DNA from: Tetrastigma voinierianum
Lineage: Eukaryota > Streptophyta > Magnoliopsida > Vitales > Vitaceae
Direction: 5' to 3'
NCBI GenBank assembly: GCA_016808115.1
Contig: JAEQBH010004670.1
Span: 62,001-126,000, forward strand
Length of the DNA stretch: 64,000 nucleotides
In this document: positions 22,800 to 33,527 of the stretch, in pieces
Layout of the letters: each line of letters starts with the position of its first letter
How positions within the stretch are numbered: position 1 is the stretch's first letter
Position numbers and translations under genes: made by a program
Notes under the pieces: model-generated
The model's input: the letters and a program-made list of their open reading frames with translations, nothing else
Told to the model about the DNA's origin: nothing
Database searches by the model: none

Positions 22800-23272
22800 G
22801 CTGATGATTCAATGTAAATTCCGTAGAAGATGTGTATGAAGCTGAATTGAAAAGAAGAGATCAACAGTGGGAAGAAGAACTGAATAGAAAAGAGGAAATG
22901 TATGAAGCAGAGTTGAAGAGAAGAGAGCAGAAATGGGAAGAGGAATTGAGCAGAAAGGAAGAACAGCTTAAAAAGATCCTAAAGCATCAAGAAGAAAATT
23001 TCAAAAAGGAAATGGAGGGAAGAGACAAAGATCTACTGAAAAAGCTGCAGCTTAGCCATGAATCATTCTACAATAATCAATATGATCGAGACTCTCAACC
23101 TCGAAACTTATCAAGGAAAGGGATGCACTGTGAAGCCAAGACAAAGGAGCGCATCACAGGTTCAAATTTCTTTATATGTCATAAAGGAGTTCGAGAAGAA
23201 GATGTTGATTGTGAGACAAAGTGCTTGATGACAATGATGCTTATAGAAGAAAAATATGTATTGAAAATTTGA
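22800..23272 (+). pseudogene. ORF3 C-terminal coiled coil with 22-residue tandem repeat (B)
   Basis: From 22832 the frame reads two consecutive copies of a 22-residue unit, MYEAELKRRDQQWEEEL then RKEE, and MYEAELKRREQKWEEEL then RKEE, continuing as QLKKILKHQEENFKKEMEGR. The strong a/d spacing and the K/E/R content indicate a long coiled coil, suggesting the ORF3 product oligomerises. The frame ends with EEKYVLKI at 23272. The link to the upstream domain (22310-22800) is shifted. In E the corresponding coil is only visible in pieces (57250-58300). Confidence 0.6.
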
Positions 23273-25145
23273 TCGGATTAACAACAATCTATCCAAATCT
23301 TTTTGTGAGGTCATGATTTAAATGGAGCGCATAATGAATACATTCCGTCAGAGGCAAGATGATTTGAATAAAAAGTTGATCTCACTCAATGAACCGATTC
23401 TCAAGAACAAATGGAGAAAGAGCGCTGTCAAGAAGAGGGATATAAATGAAATCTCTGAAGTTCAATCCAAACTCCGCAACCCTTGATCCGATCCTCCAAA
23501 CATATTTGCTACTTCTCAAAAAAACCTTCCAACTGACTCATCCATCTCTTCCTCATTCCCACCGTTGATTCTCAACTTTTATACAATCTAATGAATAAAA
23601 TCAGAAATTTGTTTGATGTTGAGTTGTTTGAAGTCAAATTGTGTGTTTACTTTTTGCTTTAATTGTTAGAAGAATAACAGAGAAATAGATCAAGAATGAA
23701 AATGATGACATAGCATTAGTTAGCTTGATTAGAATATAAAGTGATGAATGAACTAATCGAAAATAAGTATTGTTGACATAGTAAATTTAATTGAAACATA
23801 AATTGCGATGAGCTTTGGAATTTTACGATAAGTCTATACAAGGAAGGTTATACGATTGAAGGAACAAAACAATTTTCTGAAGCTCGTGGTAGGCGAACAA
23901 TGAGTCAAGGAACCTGTTGGAAATAACATCATCTAAATTCTCATCCACTGATATGAGTCAAGAAAATCCTCAGGGTTAGTCACAGTTAATCAACCCAAAT
24001 TCTAGAACTTGTTAGATTAATGATCAAGGCGAAATCCTAGGTGATACAATCAACAGGAAATGATGCAGGCCATTCTTGGAAAGTTTGAGCCATTCTAGTC
24101 ATCCCTATTCATATGCTAATGCATACACTTTAGTTCCAGAAATTGAGCCAAAACAAGCCTTATTCTCGAAAGAAGCCTCAATGGAGACACTAACCCATTC
24201 TACGTAATCAATCCTCTAAAGAACCCGTGATTACCAAAGAAATTCAAAAAAGAGAGTACCAAATAAAGTTTGGGGAGTGTAAATTTTGAGGAACCTGCTG
24301 AGAAAATACAGAAAAGGGAATGAAGAGAAAAGAAATACAAATGTAAAAAGAGTGCTTATGGAATAGGTCTTTGCCCTGGCCTAACTCTCTGGAACAATTA
24401 AGTTCTTAGGGGTGTTTAAACACCTAGTACCCTAATGCCATCTGGTATGGGAGTTACTAATCCAAAGTTCTCTAAGAGTGTTAGAAAGCCTAAGAAGACA
24501 AAACATTGCACTATTCCTGAAAGGTGACAAGAAGGAAAATTTCCCCAGTTTGAATTATGAATGAGAAATGGGGAACATACGCTTTGAATAGAAGAAAATC
24601 ATAGGTATCCCAAACACGGTTTGGGGAGTTTATACAGGAAATCACAAGGAGGAAAAGGGGACAAGCAGATGAGTAAGAAAGGAAAATGAGTATTGCACCT
24701 TAACCTAAAAATTCCATCCATCCTACACCTTACCCAAACCTAACATTACGTCCCAAAAGACCGATTGATTCAAGGTTGTAATTCACCTACATTAAAGGAG
24801 ATCAATATGAACAAGCCTATGGAATTTGGAAAATCGTGAAAAGATCAAAACTGTGAACATCCTCTATGCTAATTGACTATTAAGAAATGAGAAAGAAAAC
24901 CAACTCATTTTCAAAGAGAATCAATTAATCAGACCGTTCAGAAACAAATTCAACACCCCTCATATGTAACACCTAATTGAGTAGAAACTAACCTTTATCC
25001 TCGACTTAAGGCCGAATACAAAGAAAGAATGCAATTTCAATTTCACTAAATTGGCTGCTAACGCACAATAGAACAAATAAAAATGTCCTTTGTTCGAGGA
25101 CAAACAAATCTTTCTTTCTTCATTGGGGGACAAGGTAAAATTTTA
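23273..25145 (+). other. Long 3' untranslated region of B
   Basis: No credible ORF over 1.87 kb. Blocks are conserved with the same region of E, for example CTAGAACTTGTTAGATTA (24002 here, 59214 in E), GGTATGGGAGTTACT (24446 here, 59690 in E) and the GGAACAATTAAGT string (24402 and 59635). Conservation of non-coding blocks between two diverged copies suggests RNA-level function such as packaging or structure, or merely shared ancestry. Confidence 0.55.
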
Positions 25146-25159
25146 AGTTTGGGGGAGTT
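25146..25159 (+). other. Polypurine tract of B
   Basis: AGTTTGGGGGAGTT immediately before the 3' LTR start TGATGAGTTT. It supports the plus polarity. Confidence 0.75.
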
Positions 25160-27696
25160 TGATGAGTTTAAAAGTCATCTATTTTCTACCCATTTTTCTC
25201 ATTGATTTTTATATAAAAAGACCGATTAATATGCAGAAGATGGAATATCTCACTCCAATCACGTGCAACAGAAATTGAAAAGAAAGCAGAAAATGCAGAA
25301 AAAATAGCAGAATGTGGCTGTGCAATACTGATATAATGGGTCAAGGAAGCTGGCAAAGAAGAGAGTGCAAAAGGATTAAAGAATTTGATGTCGTGAAGCT
25401 GACAACAATCAAAATGCATCTTCTAAGTTACACTACAAAGGTCCAAATGCGAATTCGAAGCATAATGGAAGACAGCGAGTCGGGCGGAAAGGAGCTCAAG
25501 GTCAAACAACCAGAATGATGAAGAAGAAGAATGATGTCGCGGCATCATCTCAGGCCGCGATGTAATTTAAACTCAAGATAAAGGGATATGATGTCACGAC
25601 ACCAAAAAGAAGTCGCGACAAGAGCTAAAAAAATTGATCCAATACTTAGGTCGCAAACATCGCTCAAAGTTAAGATCGCGACCCCGCACCGGCTAAACGC
25701 GAAGCATCAAGCCATAAGGGAAACTAATGGTCGCAACACATCGATGCACTAAAAGAAGGTCGCGACAAGATCAGTCGCCGACATCAACTACACGTATGGA
25801 AGTCGCGACATCATTCAAAGGGTCGCTGACAACATTGCAAGAGAAGAAGGTCGCGACAACATACAGGTCATCGCGACATCAATCAGAAGAATCGGTAGTC
25901 GCACACCACTACAGAAGAGGTCGCGACAACATCCAAATAGTCGCACATCAAATGCAATACGCTAAGGTAGCGACGCTTCCAGCCGCCGCGACATCGCCAC
26001 ACCAAAGACACGCGCGACCAAACAAAAAGACTCGCGCGACATGACTAAAGACAATGTGAGGTCGCGACAAGAATTGATGTCGTGACATCAACAAACTAAC
26101 CTGCCATTTTGAATCGCAACAAAAAAGAAGTGCATCGAAATTAGGGCCCAACTTTAACCCTATAAATACGAAGCTGCTACCGAATGAACACAATTCTTGG
26201 CGAACAAGGAGAGATCTCGGTTAGCCGGCTCCGATTTTAATTTTCCTTTCTTTTCTTTTCTTCGTTTTTTTTTTTTTTATTTTTAGATTAGTTTGTATTT
26301 CATTCAAATTTGTTGAACGTTAGCTGTAAAGGGTGTAGTTGAATGCAGATTTATATTTCTTCAAATTACTGTCGTAGTTTGAATTCCGCATAAATTTTGA
26401 TTTCAACTACTCGCTCTGACACAAAGGGTTTTCACATCAAGAAGTCAATGTATGGTGTAATCCAAAGGATTTAGAAACCAGCCTCCCATTGAAATGACGC
26501 TATTGTCAGAAATTATCTTTCCTGCATAATTTTATTCATTATTGCTGAACTTTAGTTTATAATTCGACTTGCTGGTTTTGCGTATTTCCTGGAATTGATC
26601 CCAATGTCAGTCTCTTATACCCATAATGGGGTCGCTCTAAGCTCGATTTCCAGGAAGCCCGAGTGACACAGAAGGCATTCCTAAGAGGATGAATAATTTC
26701 CCGGGAAGGTATGTGAACCTGATATTGACGATCTAATGTGCTCTGTGTAATTAAATCGATACATCCTCTTCTCACTTGAAACCGAGAATGAGTTGAGTGA
26801 GTTATCAATTTAAGCATGCAGAGAGTTCGCCTCAAAAAAGAATGAGTTGTTCTAATTTTGAGGAAGAGGAACCAGTATGGTGTAAACCCATGCAATGACT
26901 ATACAAAGGAGCTTAAGGTTTCATGTACCATGTTAGCGGGTATGAAGTATCGAAAGAAAAATACCCTGCACAAGGCTACTCTTAGATTAAAAAGTAGTTA
27001 TCTGTACCCCACTCGTATTCGAGAAACGGTGAAGGTGAGATGATGAACTAAGGTGGCCTGAGAGATCCAAATTTCGCACTATCACATTCGACTACTTTTA
27101 AAATCAGGTTCTAGCAAAAAAATTATCGTACAAGCTGTAGGAATTGATTCTTCACAATAGCTTTATTTTCAATGTTCTTTTACAGATAACTGTTCAATCT
27201 AAATTTGTCATTTCATTATTTCGCAGGGGTCAATCATTTGTTATTCATTCATATTATTTTAGGTTTTCATTATTTCAAGGCTTTACTACCGATCCTAAAT
27301 TGTCCATTATAGTTCAAATAAAGATGTGAGTTTCGAGTAGTCAGGGGTAATTGATCAGTACTTTTCGGGAGATCTCTGTGGGATTCGATTATCCGGATCT
27401 TAAATCCAATTTACTACTTGTCCGAATTCGGTGCACTTGCAGCATCACGGATCAAAAACCACTGATAAACAATTTACTCCAATTGAACACCCGAACTAAT
27501 CAAATAGCTAAGACATACTCTAAATAACAAGTTTTATGGCGCCGTTGTTTAGGATTAGACAATAGTCTGGGCGATAGTGTTATAAATTTGTACATGTCTT
27601 TTGGTCCAATTTTCAATGTTTTATGGCGCTGTCGGGATTAGACAATAGTCTTAAGGGCAGGCATAAATTTGTACATGTCTTTTGGTCCGGTCAACA
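25160..27696 (+). repeat. 3' LTR of B
   Basis: Starts TGATGAGTTTAAAAGTC; core ends ATAACA at 27529; two primer-site/leader units follow (27530-27615 and 27616-27696), ending GGTCAACA, after which D sequence resumes. It contains a palindrome array (25387-26095), the TATA box CCTATAAATAC at 26159-26169 preceded by GGGCCCAAC, and a T-run at 26262-26280. Parts are identical to the 5' LTR over more than 80 bp (26731-26819 against 14108-14198), while neighbouring parts differ by many indels. Confidence 0.75.
26159..26169 (+). promoter_or_regulatory. LTR TATA box of B (3' copy)
   Basis: CCTATAAATAC, about 13 bp after GGGCCCAAC and 65 bp after the last palindrome of the array. The 5' LTR copy at 13549 has decayed to CCTATAACAC. 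Confidence 0.65.
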
Positions 27697-28738
27697 CATT
27701 TATCCCTTATGTCCTATTTGTCCCAACCCTTCTTTCCTATACTCTCGTCGTAGTGTCGGGAATATGATGTAGTGGCAACCATTCATTTGGTCGTGGTGAC
27801 TATGTCATCCTCGAGCATGGCGTACTAGTTTCCCCTCTTGAACATCTCGTCAATGGTTGTAGGGGGATGCATCGACAGCGAATCAAAAAATTGGGTATTA
27901 GGGCGAATAGCTTGTTTCATCTCTTGCAAGACAGTGTCGAGGCCCTAAAACATTTCATAAAGTCCTTGACATACTCGGATCTCCCCAGCCAAACGTGGAA
28001 AAGACTAGTGACGCATTGTTTTCTCCTGACTGAGCACATGTATTGAGTGATGAACTTTTCAAAGAAGCAACGGAAGGAGGTTACCATATTTAGAGCTAAG
28101 CAGTGGAACCATGACAGGGCCAAGCCTACCAAGCTGAACGGGAAGACTTTACACAGTAAAGCATCATTATCCATCTACAGTGTCATTATTTGGCGGAAGT
28201 CAATAAGGTGGTCAAAGAGGTTCTGAAGACCATCGTACATTTGGAACTTAGGCAAAGTGAAGTGCAACGAGGACATCCTAGTTCAATATGGTGAGGATGA
28301 ATGGGGAAGACGACATGTCATCCAATGCGCACAATGCAGGATCCAAACCTCTTCGATGGGAAGGAGATCTAACGGGCTGGGATTGTTAATGGGAAGATGG
28401 TCTCGGGGATGAAGAGGAGAAAAGTTATCTGTGGATTCAGACCAGGCAAGGCTACGGGTTACATTCGGGTTTGCAGGGTGAGGAGTGGTGGCCACCTTCC
28501 TCAAGGTCAGATTTTCGCGACAAAAAGGGGCCATATCACTACAGTCAGACAAACTCAAGCATATGAGATTCCACTTATCTTTCAAAGATTCGTTCTCATG
28601 ATAAAGAACCATCGTTTCTAAATAAGAGCTCAACCGGAATGGGATCTATCCCATTGAATAGCTTGGAAGTCAATTTTCAATTTTCTTTACCACAGCTTAG
28701 AGAAGCGTGGGATTTTTCATTCCTACAAACAACACCAA
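27697..28738 (-). pseudogene. gag: gag remnant of D
   Basis: Minus strand: after LHFTLPKFQMYDGLQNLFDH (about 28268-28210), a stop at 28175 and then DNDALLCKVFPFSLVGLALS, WFHCLALNMVTSFRCFFEKF and ITQYMC (28172-28055). This is the conserved Ty3/gypsy gag core (P-F...Y-D-G...D-H, ...A-FP-SL...A..W-F), most like the Tat branch. An upstream frame 28633-28283 is acidic and unassigned. B is inserted shortly after the core, at 27696/27697. No zinc knuckle, protease or RT is seen on either side of B. Confidence 0.65.
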
Positions 28739-29246
28739 TGGAACAGACATAAGAAACGACTCAGATTCCTTTCAAAATAATTTGTCTTGCCTCTCTATTC
28801 AATATTTCTTAAAACGGCAAGATATAACTTCATGCATTATATAACTACTGTTAGCGGTTATGAGGTGGACAGTTATGAGTGGTCCACAATTCCTAGCACA
28901 ACGCTTATGTTATACATTAATTGCGGCATAACGCTTTTCATGGTGAATAATGGAGTGTGTCCCACTCATTTATCTTTGATGCCCGAGACAACTTATTCAA
29001 TTGAGCGTCCGATCCCATGTGATTTGATGCCCAAGGTGATTGTGATAGTAGTATGCCCGAGCTCCATGAGCCACATGCTCCGAGGTGACTGGGATGGTAG
29101 CATACCCGAGCTTCATGAGCCACATGCACCGAGGTGACTAAGATGGTAGTCTACTCAAGCTTCATGAGTCACATGCTCCGACGAGTCTATGCTGAGCTCA
29201 AGTAATCTACATGATTGTCACGTGAGGTGCAACATATCCCATTCCA
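28739..29246 (-). repeat. 5' LTR of D
   Basis: Ends TGGAACAGAC (28739) and CCCATTCCA (29246). It contains the TTATATAAT box (28838-28848) and 49-bp repeat units starting at 29034, 29083 and 29132. Just inside the element the minus strand reads TTGGTGTTGTTTGTAGG, where a primer-binding site should be; I cannot match it to a tRNA with confidence. Confidence 0.7.
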
Positions 29247-30379
29247 GTTGACGGATGATGGTCCTGCATTACTTAAAATGAGCCGCTTGGGGACAATGAT
29301 GATGGTTGTTCATGAGATTGAGAAATGTAACCGCGATAAAAAAGAACTCTCTTTTCCTCGACTTCATCAACACACCTCGTTTTGTGAAGATGCTAACTTC
29401 GCCGATCTCAAAGAAGAACTCGCCTATCATTGTTACAAGGGATAATCTCTGGGGCTAATGGTGGATCGCATAAAGGATGACAGTTAATCCCACATTAGTT
29501 CCACAAGAGTGTGGGAGTGGCACTTGTCAGAGGTTCTCCCACATATCAAAGTCGATCTAGTCAGGCTCTTCACCCGACTGAGGCCCCGTCATCGGTGCTT
29601 TACGAGCCCGCGGCGTAGGGGTAAAGGAGAGGGCTACTTGGGAAAGGGTTACCTAGAAGAGGGTTACCCAGTGCCCCAAAGGTGGGTCCAGAGTGAATGC
29701 TAGCCAAAGTGTGAGAACTGGGTAGCCTAATCGGAGGGCTACCAATGATAAGACCTCAAGCCTAATCAGAGAGCCCCACCCGAAAGACTGACCTGATAGG
29801 TGGGAGAACCTCTCAAGCTTAACTTCCACTCCATACTCTTGTGTGAAACCAATGTGGGATCATATCATTCCATATCCCATGAGAAACCGAACATCCGTGG
29901 ACGGCATTCACTCTGGGTGGCTCACACTCTAACTCGCATTCACTCTAAACCCACATTTGGGGCACTAGGTAACCCTCTTCCAAGTAGCCCTTTCCCAAGT
30001 AACCCTCTCCCGCTAAGCACTAGCTCTTAGTGAAAGCACCAATGATAGGGCCTCAAGCCCAATCGAAGAGCCCAACACAAAAGACCGACCTGATATGTGG
30101 GAAAACCTCTCAAGCTTAAGTACCACTCCACACTCTTAAGTGGAACTAATGTGGGATCGTATCAAAGGCTCTTGAGTGGATGATGAAGTTCAATGCTCAC
30201 TATGGGTTTTAGCTTAGACTGTAGTTCTTGCTGTAAATTACTTCGATAGGTTCCTGTCGAGTTCATGTTTTCAAATAGATAAGCCATAGATGAGTCAACT
30301 CACTAATGTCACTTGTCTTTCTTTAGCTGTGAAAGTGGAGGGGAACTAAGTTCCTCTTCTATTTGACCTTACAAGTATG
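29247..30379 (+). pseudogene. D-type cyclin (CYCD3-like) pseudogene, exon part interrupted by a foldback element
   Basis: From 30169 the plus strand reads ALEWMMKFNAHYGF, then after a one-base shift VVLAVNYFDRFLSSSCFQID, KP-stop-MSQLTNVTCLSLAVKVE and VPLLFDLT, unmistakably the N-terminal cyclin box of plant CYCD3 proteins. Stops (TAG for Trp, TAA) and the shift make it a pseudogene. Removing the 687-bp insert and one AAAGG copy joins GTG GAT CGC ATA AAG G to CT CTT GAG TGG in frame, so 29247-29476 (which includes FCEDANFADLKEEL) is probably the preceding coding part. The likeness of that part to CYCD3 is weak. The exon ends at a GTATGTTG donor at 30376, where CYCD3 genes have an intron, so this is not a processed copy. 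D truncates it on the left. Confidence 0.8.
29477..30163. mobile_element. Foldback / MITE-like element inside the cyclin pseudogene
   Basis: Flanked by AAAGG direct repeats (29472-29476 and 30164-30168). The ends are inverted copies sharing ATCCCACATTAGTTCCAC, and the inverted similarity extends through about 240 bp per arm (left arm 29477-29720, right arm 29915-30163). A second copy of the outer part of the right arm (29741-29866) lies inside in the same orientation, so the element is compound. No transposase. The superfamily is not clear from the ends; the 5-bp duplication is unusual for hAT (8) or PIF (3). Confidence 0.75.
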
Positions 30380-30741
30380 TTGTAATGCAAATTTGTTGAA
30401 CAAAATTAACAAAATGAAGAAAAAGTAATCTCTCAAAGATCCAGTGGACAAAAGAAACTCTCAACTTTTTGCTGCTCTTTTATTAAAGAATTCGTAGCCT
30501 TAAATAGGTTGTACATGGAAGAAAAATTCAGCCACCCTAAGAACATATCCCCAATACACCTAAAGCGTAGGGCCATTATCTCCAACTAACACAACAAACA
30601 TAAATAATAATAATAAAATAAAGAGATAATACTGAAATGGAATCAACAAAGCAAGAAAGATAGGAAAGTAGACATGCAGCAACTTCAGGAAGTAGAGTCT
30701 TCAACGACAATATTTGACTTAATCAAGTTTTTGGATCAACT
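30376..30741 (+). other. Apparent cyclin intron remnant, filled by a solo LTR
   Basis: Starts with the GTATGTTG donor and is occupied almost completely by element H (30394-30709), then 32 bp, then copia element C. No downstream cyclin exon is present in the window. Confidence 0.5.
30394..30709 (-). repeat. Short solo LTR (H), 316 bp
   Basis: Minus strand: start TGTCGTTGAAGAC (30709), TATA-like CCTATTTAAGG (30508-30498), polyadenylation-like AATAAAAG (about 30482), end TTTTGTTCAACA (30394). Flanks AAATT and ATATT are possible target duplications with one mismatch. No internal domain, so a solo LTR or a TRIM-type repeat. Confidence 0.5.
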
Positions 30742-32368
30742 TGTTGGGTTTACATGGTGGCATCTTATGCCAAAACAGCGGAAGATACAAAAAAAATCAT
30801 GAAAAACCCTCCCATGATCTCCTTAAGGCATCAACCTGTCTAAACCAAAGGGGTGCAAGATATACACCTACATCGGTGTAAGACCGATCCTAAAGGGTGA
30901 TGCAACAGCGACTAAAACGAACTAAGTCCTAGGTTCACCTCTAACAGTATCCACAGGAATAGTGGAGCCGAGAACCTCCAAGGCAATAATGTCGAATGAA
31001 ACTTCGATGCTAGCCAAGCCTAAATCCGAATAGGGAAGCCAAAAAAAAGAAGATTTTACTCTCAAATCTCTCCAAGAGTGGGTTGTTCTTCTCAAGAACA
31101 CTTTCTCTATCTCAAGAATACTCTTTCTTGAGAATGTGGGCTATTGATGCCTTAAGATTAGGGTTTCTCCATAAACTTATTTATATAGGAGAACCGTTGC
31201 CTTTGAAATGTCCAAAGTGCCCCTCTCTTTAAGAAATGATAGGCTACACTCATCTCTATGTGTTATGGCATGTATCCTCATGAGCCTTAAGCCCATGAAC
31301 AAGCTTAAGCCTCTTTTATATCTAATTGAGTGTTTTTGATCTCGAGATTCGACTAATCCTATGACATTACATTCCATAGATTAACTTCCTTCATATTTGG
31401 ATCACATCCAAATCCATTTTATATCAGCCCCACACACTTCTAAGTGTGTGACCCATTAGGTTCCTGGTTCTGTTGACCACTTGATTCAACTATTGAATCC
31501 AAGGAAATCATAAGCAATATCTACCAACACATCATGACCCCCAATTAACCGGAGGGTCAATAGTCTAACTACTAACCCTTCCATAGACAATTACCACACA
31601 ATTCATCATTTCACCAATCTATACCCCTACTCAATTCAGAGCATGGACAATGAGTAGCTCCCGCTAGACTGGCTAAACCACATCTAACCCAAGTGATATT
31701 AGAAATTTTCCTCAAGACTCATTGCTCACTGTTATGCATCTAAAGACACTCTTCATAGCATTTCCACTATGGCCAGAGATTCCTGAGTAATGATCCTAAT
31801 AAGAGGCCATGGGTATACTCTCCCTCAATTGGGAGTAGTGAATCCTTTATTATCTACTCAATTACCTTCGAATACCTCAAGTTGTACTCGATCATCACCC
31901 TATGAGTGACCTCTAGAAGGCAACAAAGAATGAAGTCAAAGCATATAATCAACTTCCAAGATATCCTTGAGCATCTCTATGTCTATGATACTTCAGATTA
32001 TTGCTATGATGAGACTATCATCTACATTAAATAGATAATCCATATGATTGTCTCATAGCAGGTCTCCAATGTACTCAGCTACTCTTAGCAAGCATCCACA
32101 TGTCAGCTCTAATCAACTCATGGTCATAGTTTACAAGATTTGTTGCTTCATCTAATCTATGAGTATGACATGCGCTAGTCTTTTCGGATCAACAATGTCC
32201 AGTCTCATTGATCCTATGACTAGGGATGATTTAGATACTAACATAATTGCACTCGACAGTATCTATTATCATGATCTCACTGGCGACTTCCTTCCATGAT
32301 ATGTTGCCATGATCATGGACTTCATTAATCGATTTAAGATCGACATCACTTCAAAGTATGAATATCAT
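30742..32368 (-). repeat. 3' LTR of C, distal part
   Basis: Ends CCCAACA at 30742 on the minus strand, pairing with the LTR start TGTTGAGAG at 41790 to give TGTTG...CAACA ends. TATA box CCTATATAAATAAG at 31189-31176. The other 102 bp of this LTR are at 41689-41790 beyond element G. Total LTR length is about 1.73 kb. Confidence 0.75.
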
Positions 32369-33515
32369 TGATTCACGTTCAAACCCAGCGGGTGTTCTTA
32401 AATCAAACAATATTTATAACCTAACACTCAGATCATGAGCATAGCTACTATAGTACAGTGGTTCTAGGATTGTCCACAGAGATGGGTTTTCTTCGTGTAA
32501 ATGACTGATAATGAAGTTTAAACTGATGAATTCATTTTGGATTTGGGGTTGTTATAAAAAGAGTAGATTTTTGTGGTGAAAACTAAAAGCAAAATGAAAT
32601 AAAAATATAAAAAGAATTCCCTTAAAGTATCAGGTCATTGGACTTGGGTTCCTTAGGTAAATGAGAGTTTCTCGGGGTCTTTTCCTAGGATTGGGGATAG
32701 TAACATATAGTTACTTCCCAAATCGGATCTTGGTTTAGCTATAAAACATAACCCTGAATAACTATCCTTTGAAAATGGCATCCACTGAGCATTAATGGTC
32801 TTGAACATTAAAAACATGTCTCCTTGACTCACCTTCCAACAGCTCATAAATGATAACTAACGAACATCACTGGATCTAGAAATAAGCATCCAATGAGCAC
32901 TGAAAGCTTACCAAGTACTGACTATTCAAGGTGACTCAAAAGGATCTAAACCTAGAGTTTAAGGAAAGCACATAAATGTCAATGAATACCTACGTTGAAA
33001 ACATGAGAAACCTTCATTTGCCTCAGGTTCCTTTTCCTCGTGCCCTTTACTTCAAGGAAGGAGGGGGTTTAGCCACTGATCCTCAAAGGGTGTTTGGCTA
33101 GTAAGAAAATGAGAGAAAAGGAAAAGAAAACGGGAGCTTGTTTGGTAAGCTTCCCTCCAACTTCAATAATGAAAATGCGAAATTTAGTAGGGTGAAAAAT
33201 TTCATTCGCAGGCTGAGAAATTTCACAGGGGTTGCGAAATTTTGCATCGCAACCCTTGCAAAATTGTTTTGTTTTTTTCGCTTTCCTCGGGTCACTTCGT
33301 TCTATACCTGGAAGTTCCAATTGATTTCTTCATGCTCGAGTCGCATTCCTATTCTCACATTTATAGCCTCGTGAAAACTACAAAACTCGCTATAAAATTG
33401 ATCAAAACATTGCTGGGTCCTTAATCGTACAATCACAATTTGGTCGACATTGCACAAAAGTGCTTAAAACCCAAAGTGTTAAGAGTATGAAACAAAAATA
33501 TATTAGTAGTAATCA
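32369..33515 (-). repeat. 3' LTR of G (1147 bp)
   Basis: Plus-strand ends TGATTCACG and GTAGTAATCA. It shares long near-identical stretches with 40412-41688 but lacks the central segment present there at about 41232-41390. Confidence 0.85.
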
Positions 33516-33527
33516 CTCCCCCAACCG
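33516..33527 (-). other. Polypurine tract of G
   Basis: GGTTGGGGGAG on the minus strand immediately before the 3' LTR start TGATTACTAC. Confidence 0.75.

Larger units (their letters stand above)
12503..27696 (+). mobile_element. Athila-like Ty3/gypsy element B, complete layout but coding regions broken
   Basis: 5' LTR 12503-15109, primer-binding site, gag, protease, RT, RNase H, integrase, palindrome spacer, ORF3 with coiled coil, long 3' UTR, polypurine tract, 3' LTR 25160-27696. It sits inside D. Flanks are GATTT (12498-12502) and CATTT (27697-27701), a plausible 5-bp target-site duplication with one mismatch. LTR copies differ by many short indels, and every gene carries stops, so the insertion is either old or the sequence is error-rich. 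It is the best copy here for the ORF3 and 3' UTR structure. Confidence 0.8.
10495..29246 (-). mobile_element. LTR element D (gag remnant and tandem repeats, no pol seen), split by element B
   Basis: LTR copies at 10495-11098 and 28739-29246 share TGGAAC/TTCCA ends, a TTATATAAT box and 49-bp internal repeats. Polarity is minus: a polypurine tract (GCTAGGGGGGTTAG on the minus strand) adjoins the left LTR, and the gag remnant next to the right LTR reads leftwards. Removing B (12503-27696) leaves about 2.4 kb of interior holding only gag-like and repeat sequence. Either pol was lost before B inserted, or D belongs to a non-autonomous gag-only type (TR-GAG elements are known in plants). I could not find a clean target-site duplication (GTGAT at left, GTTGA at right). 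Confidence 0.65.

Noticed and set aside
25727..26044. Plus-strand open frame of 105 codons in the B 3' LTR
   Set aside because: It is produced by the palindrome array (repeated V-A-T/R-D-N wording). The 5' LTR copy does not keep the frame.
25387..26095. CRISPR-like array of regularly spaced short repeats
   Set aside because: The repeat is an 8-10 bp palindrome with irregular spacing and many variants, lies in U3 of a plant retrotransposon LTR, and has no cas genes nearby.
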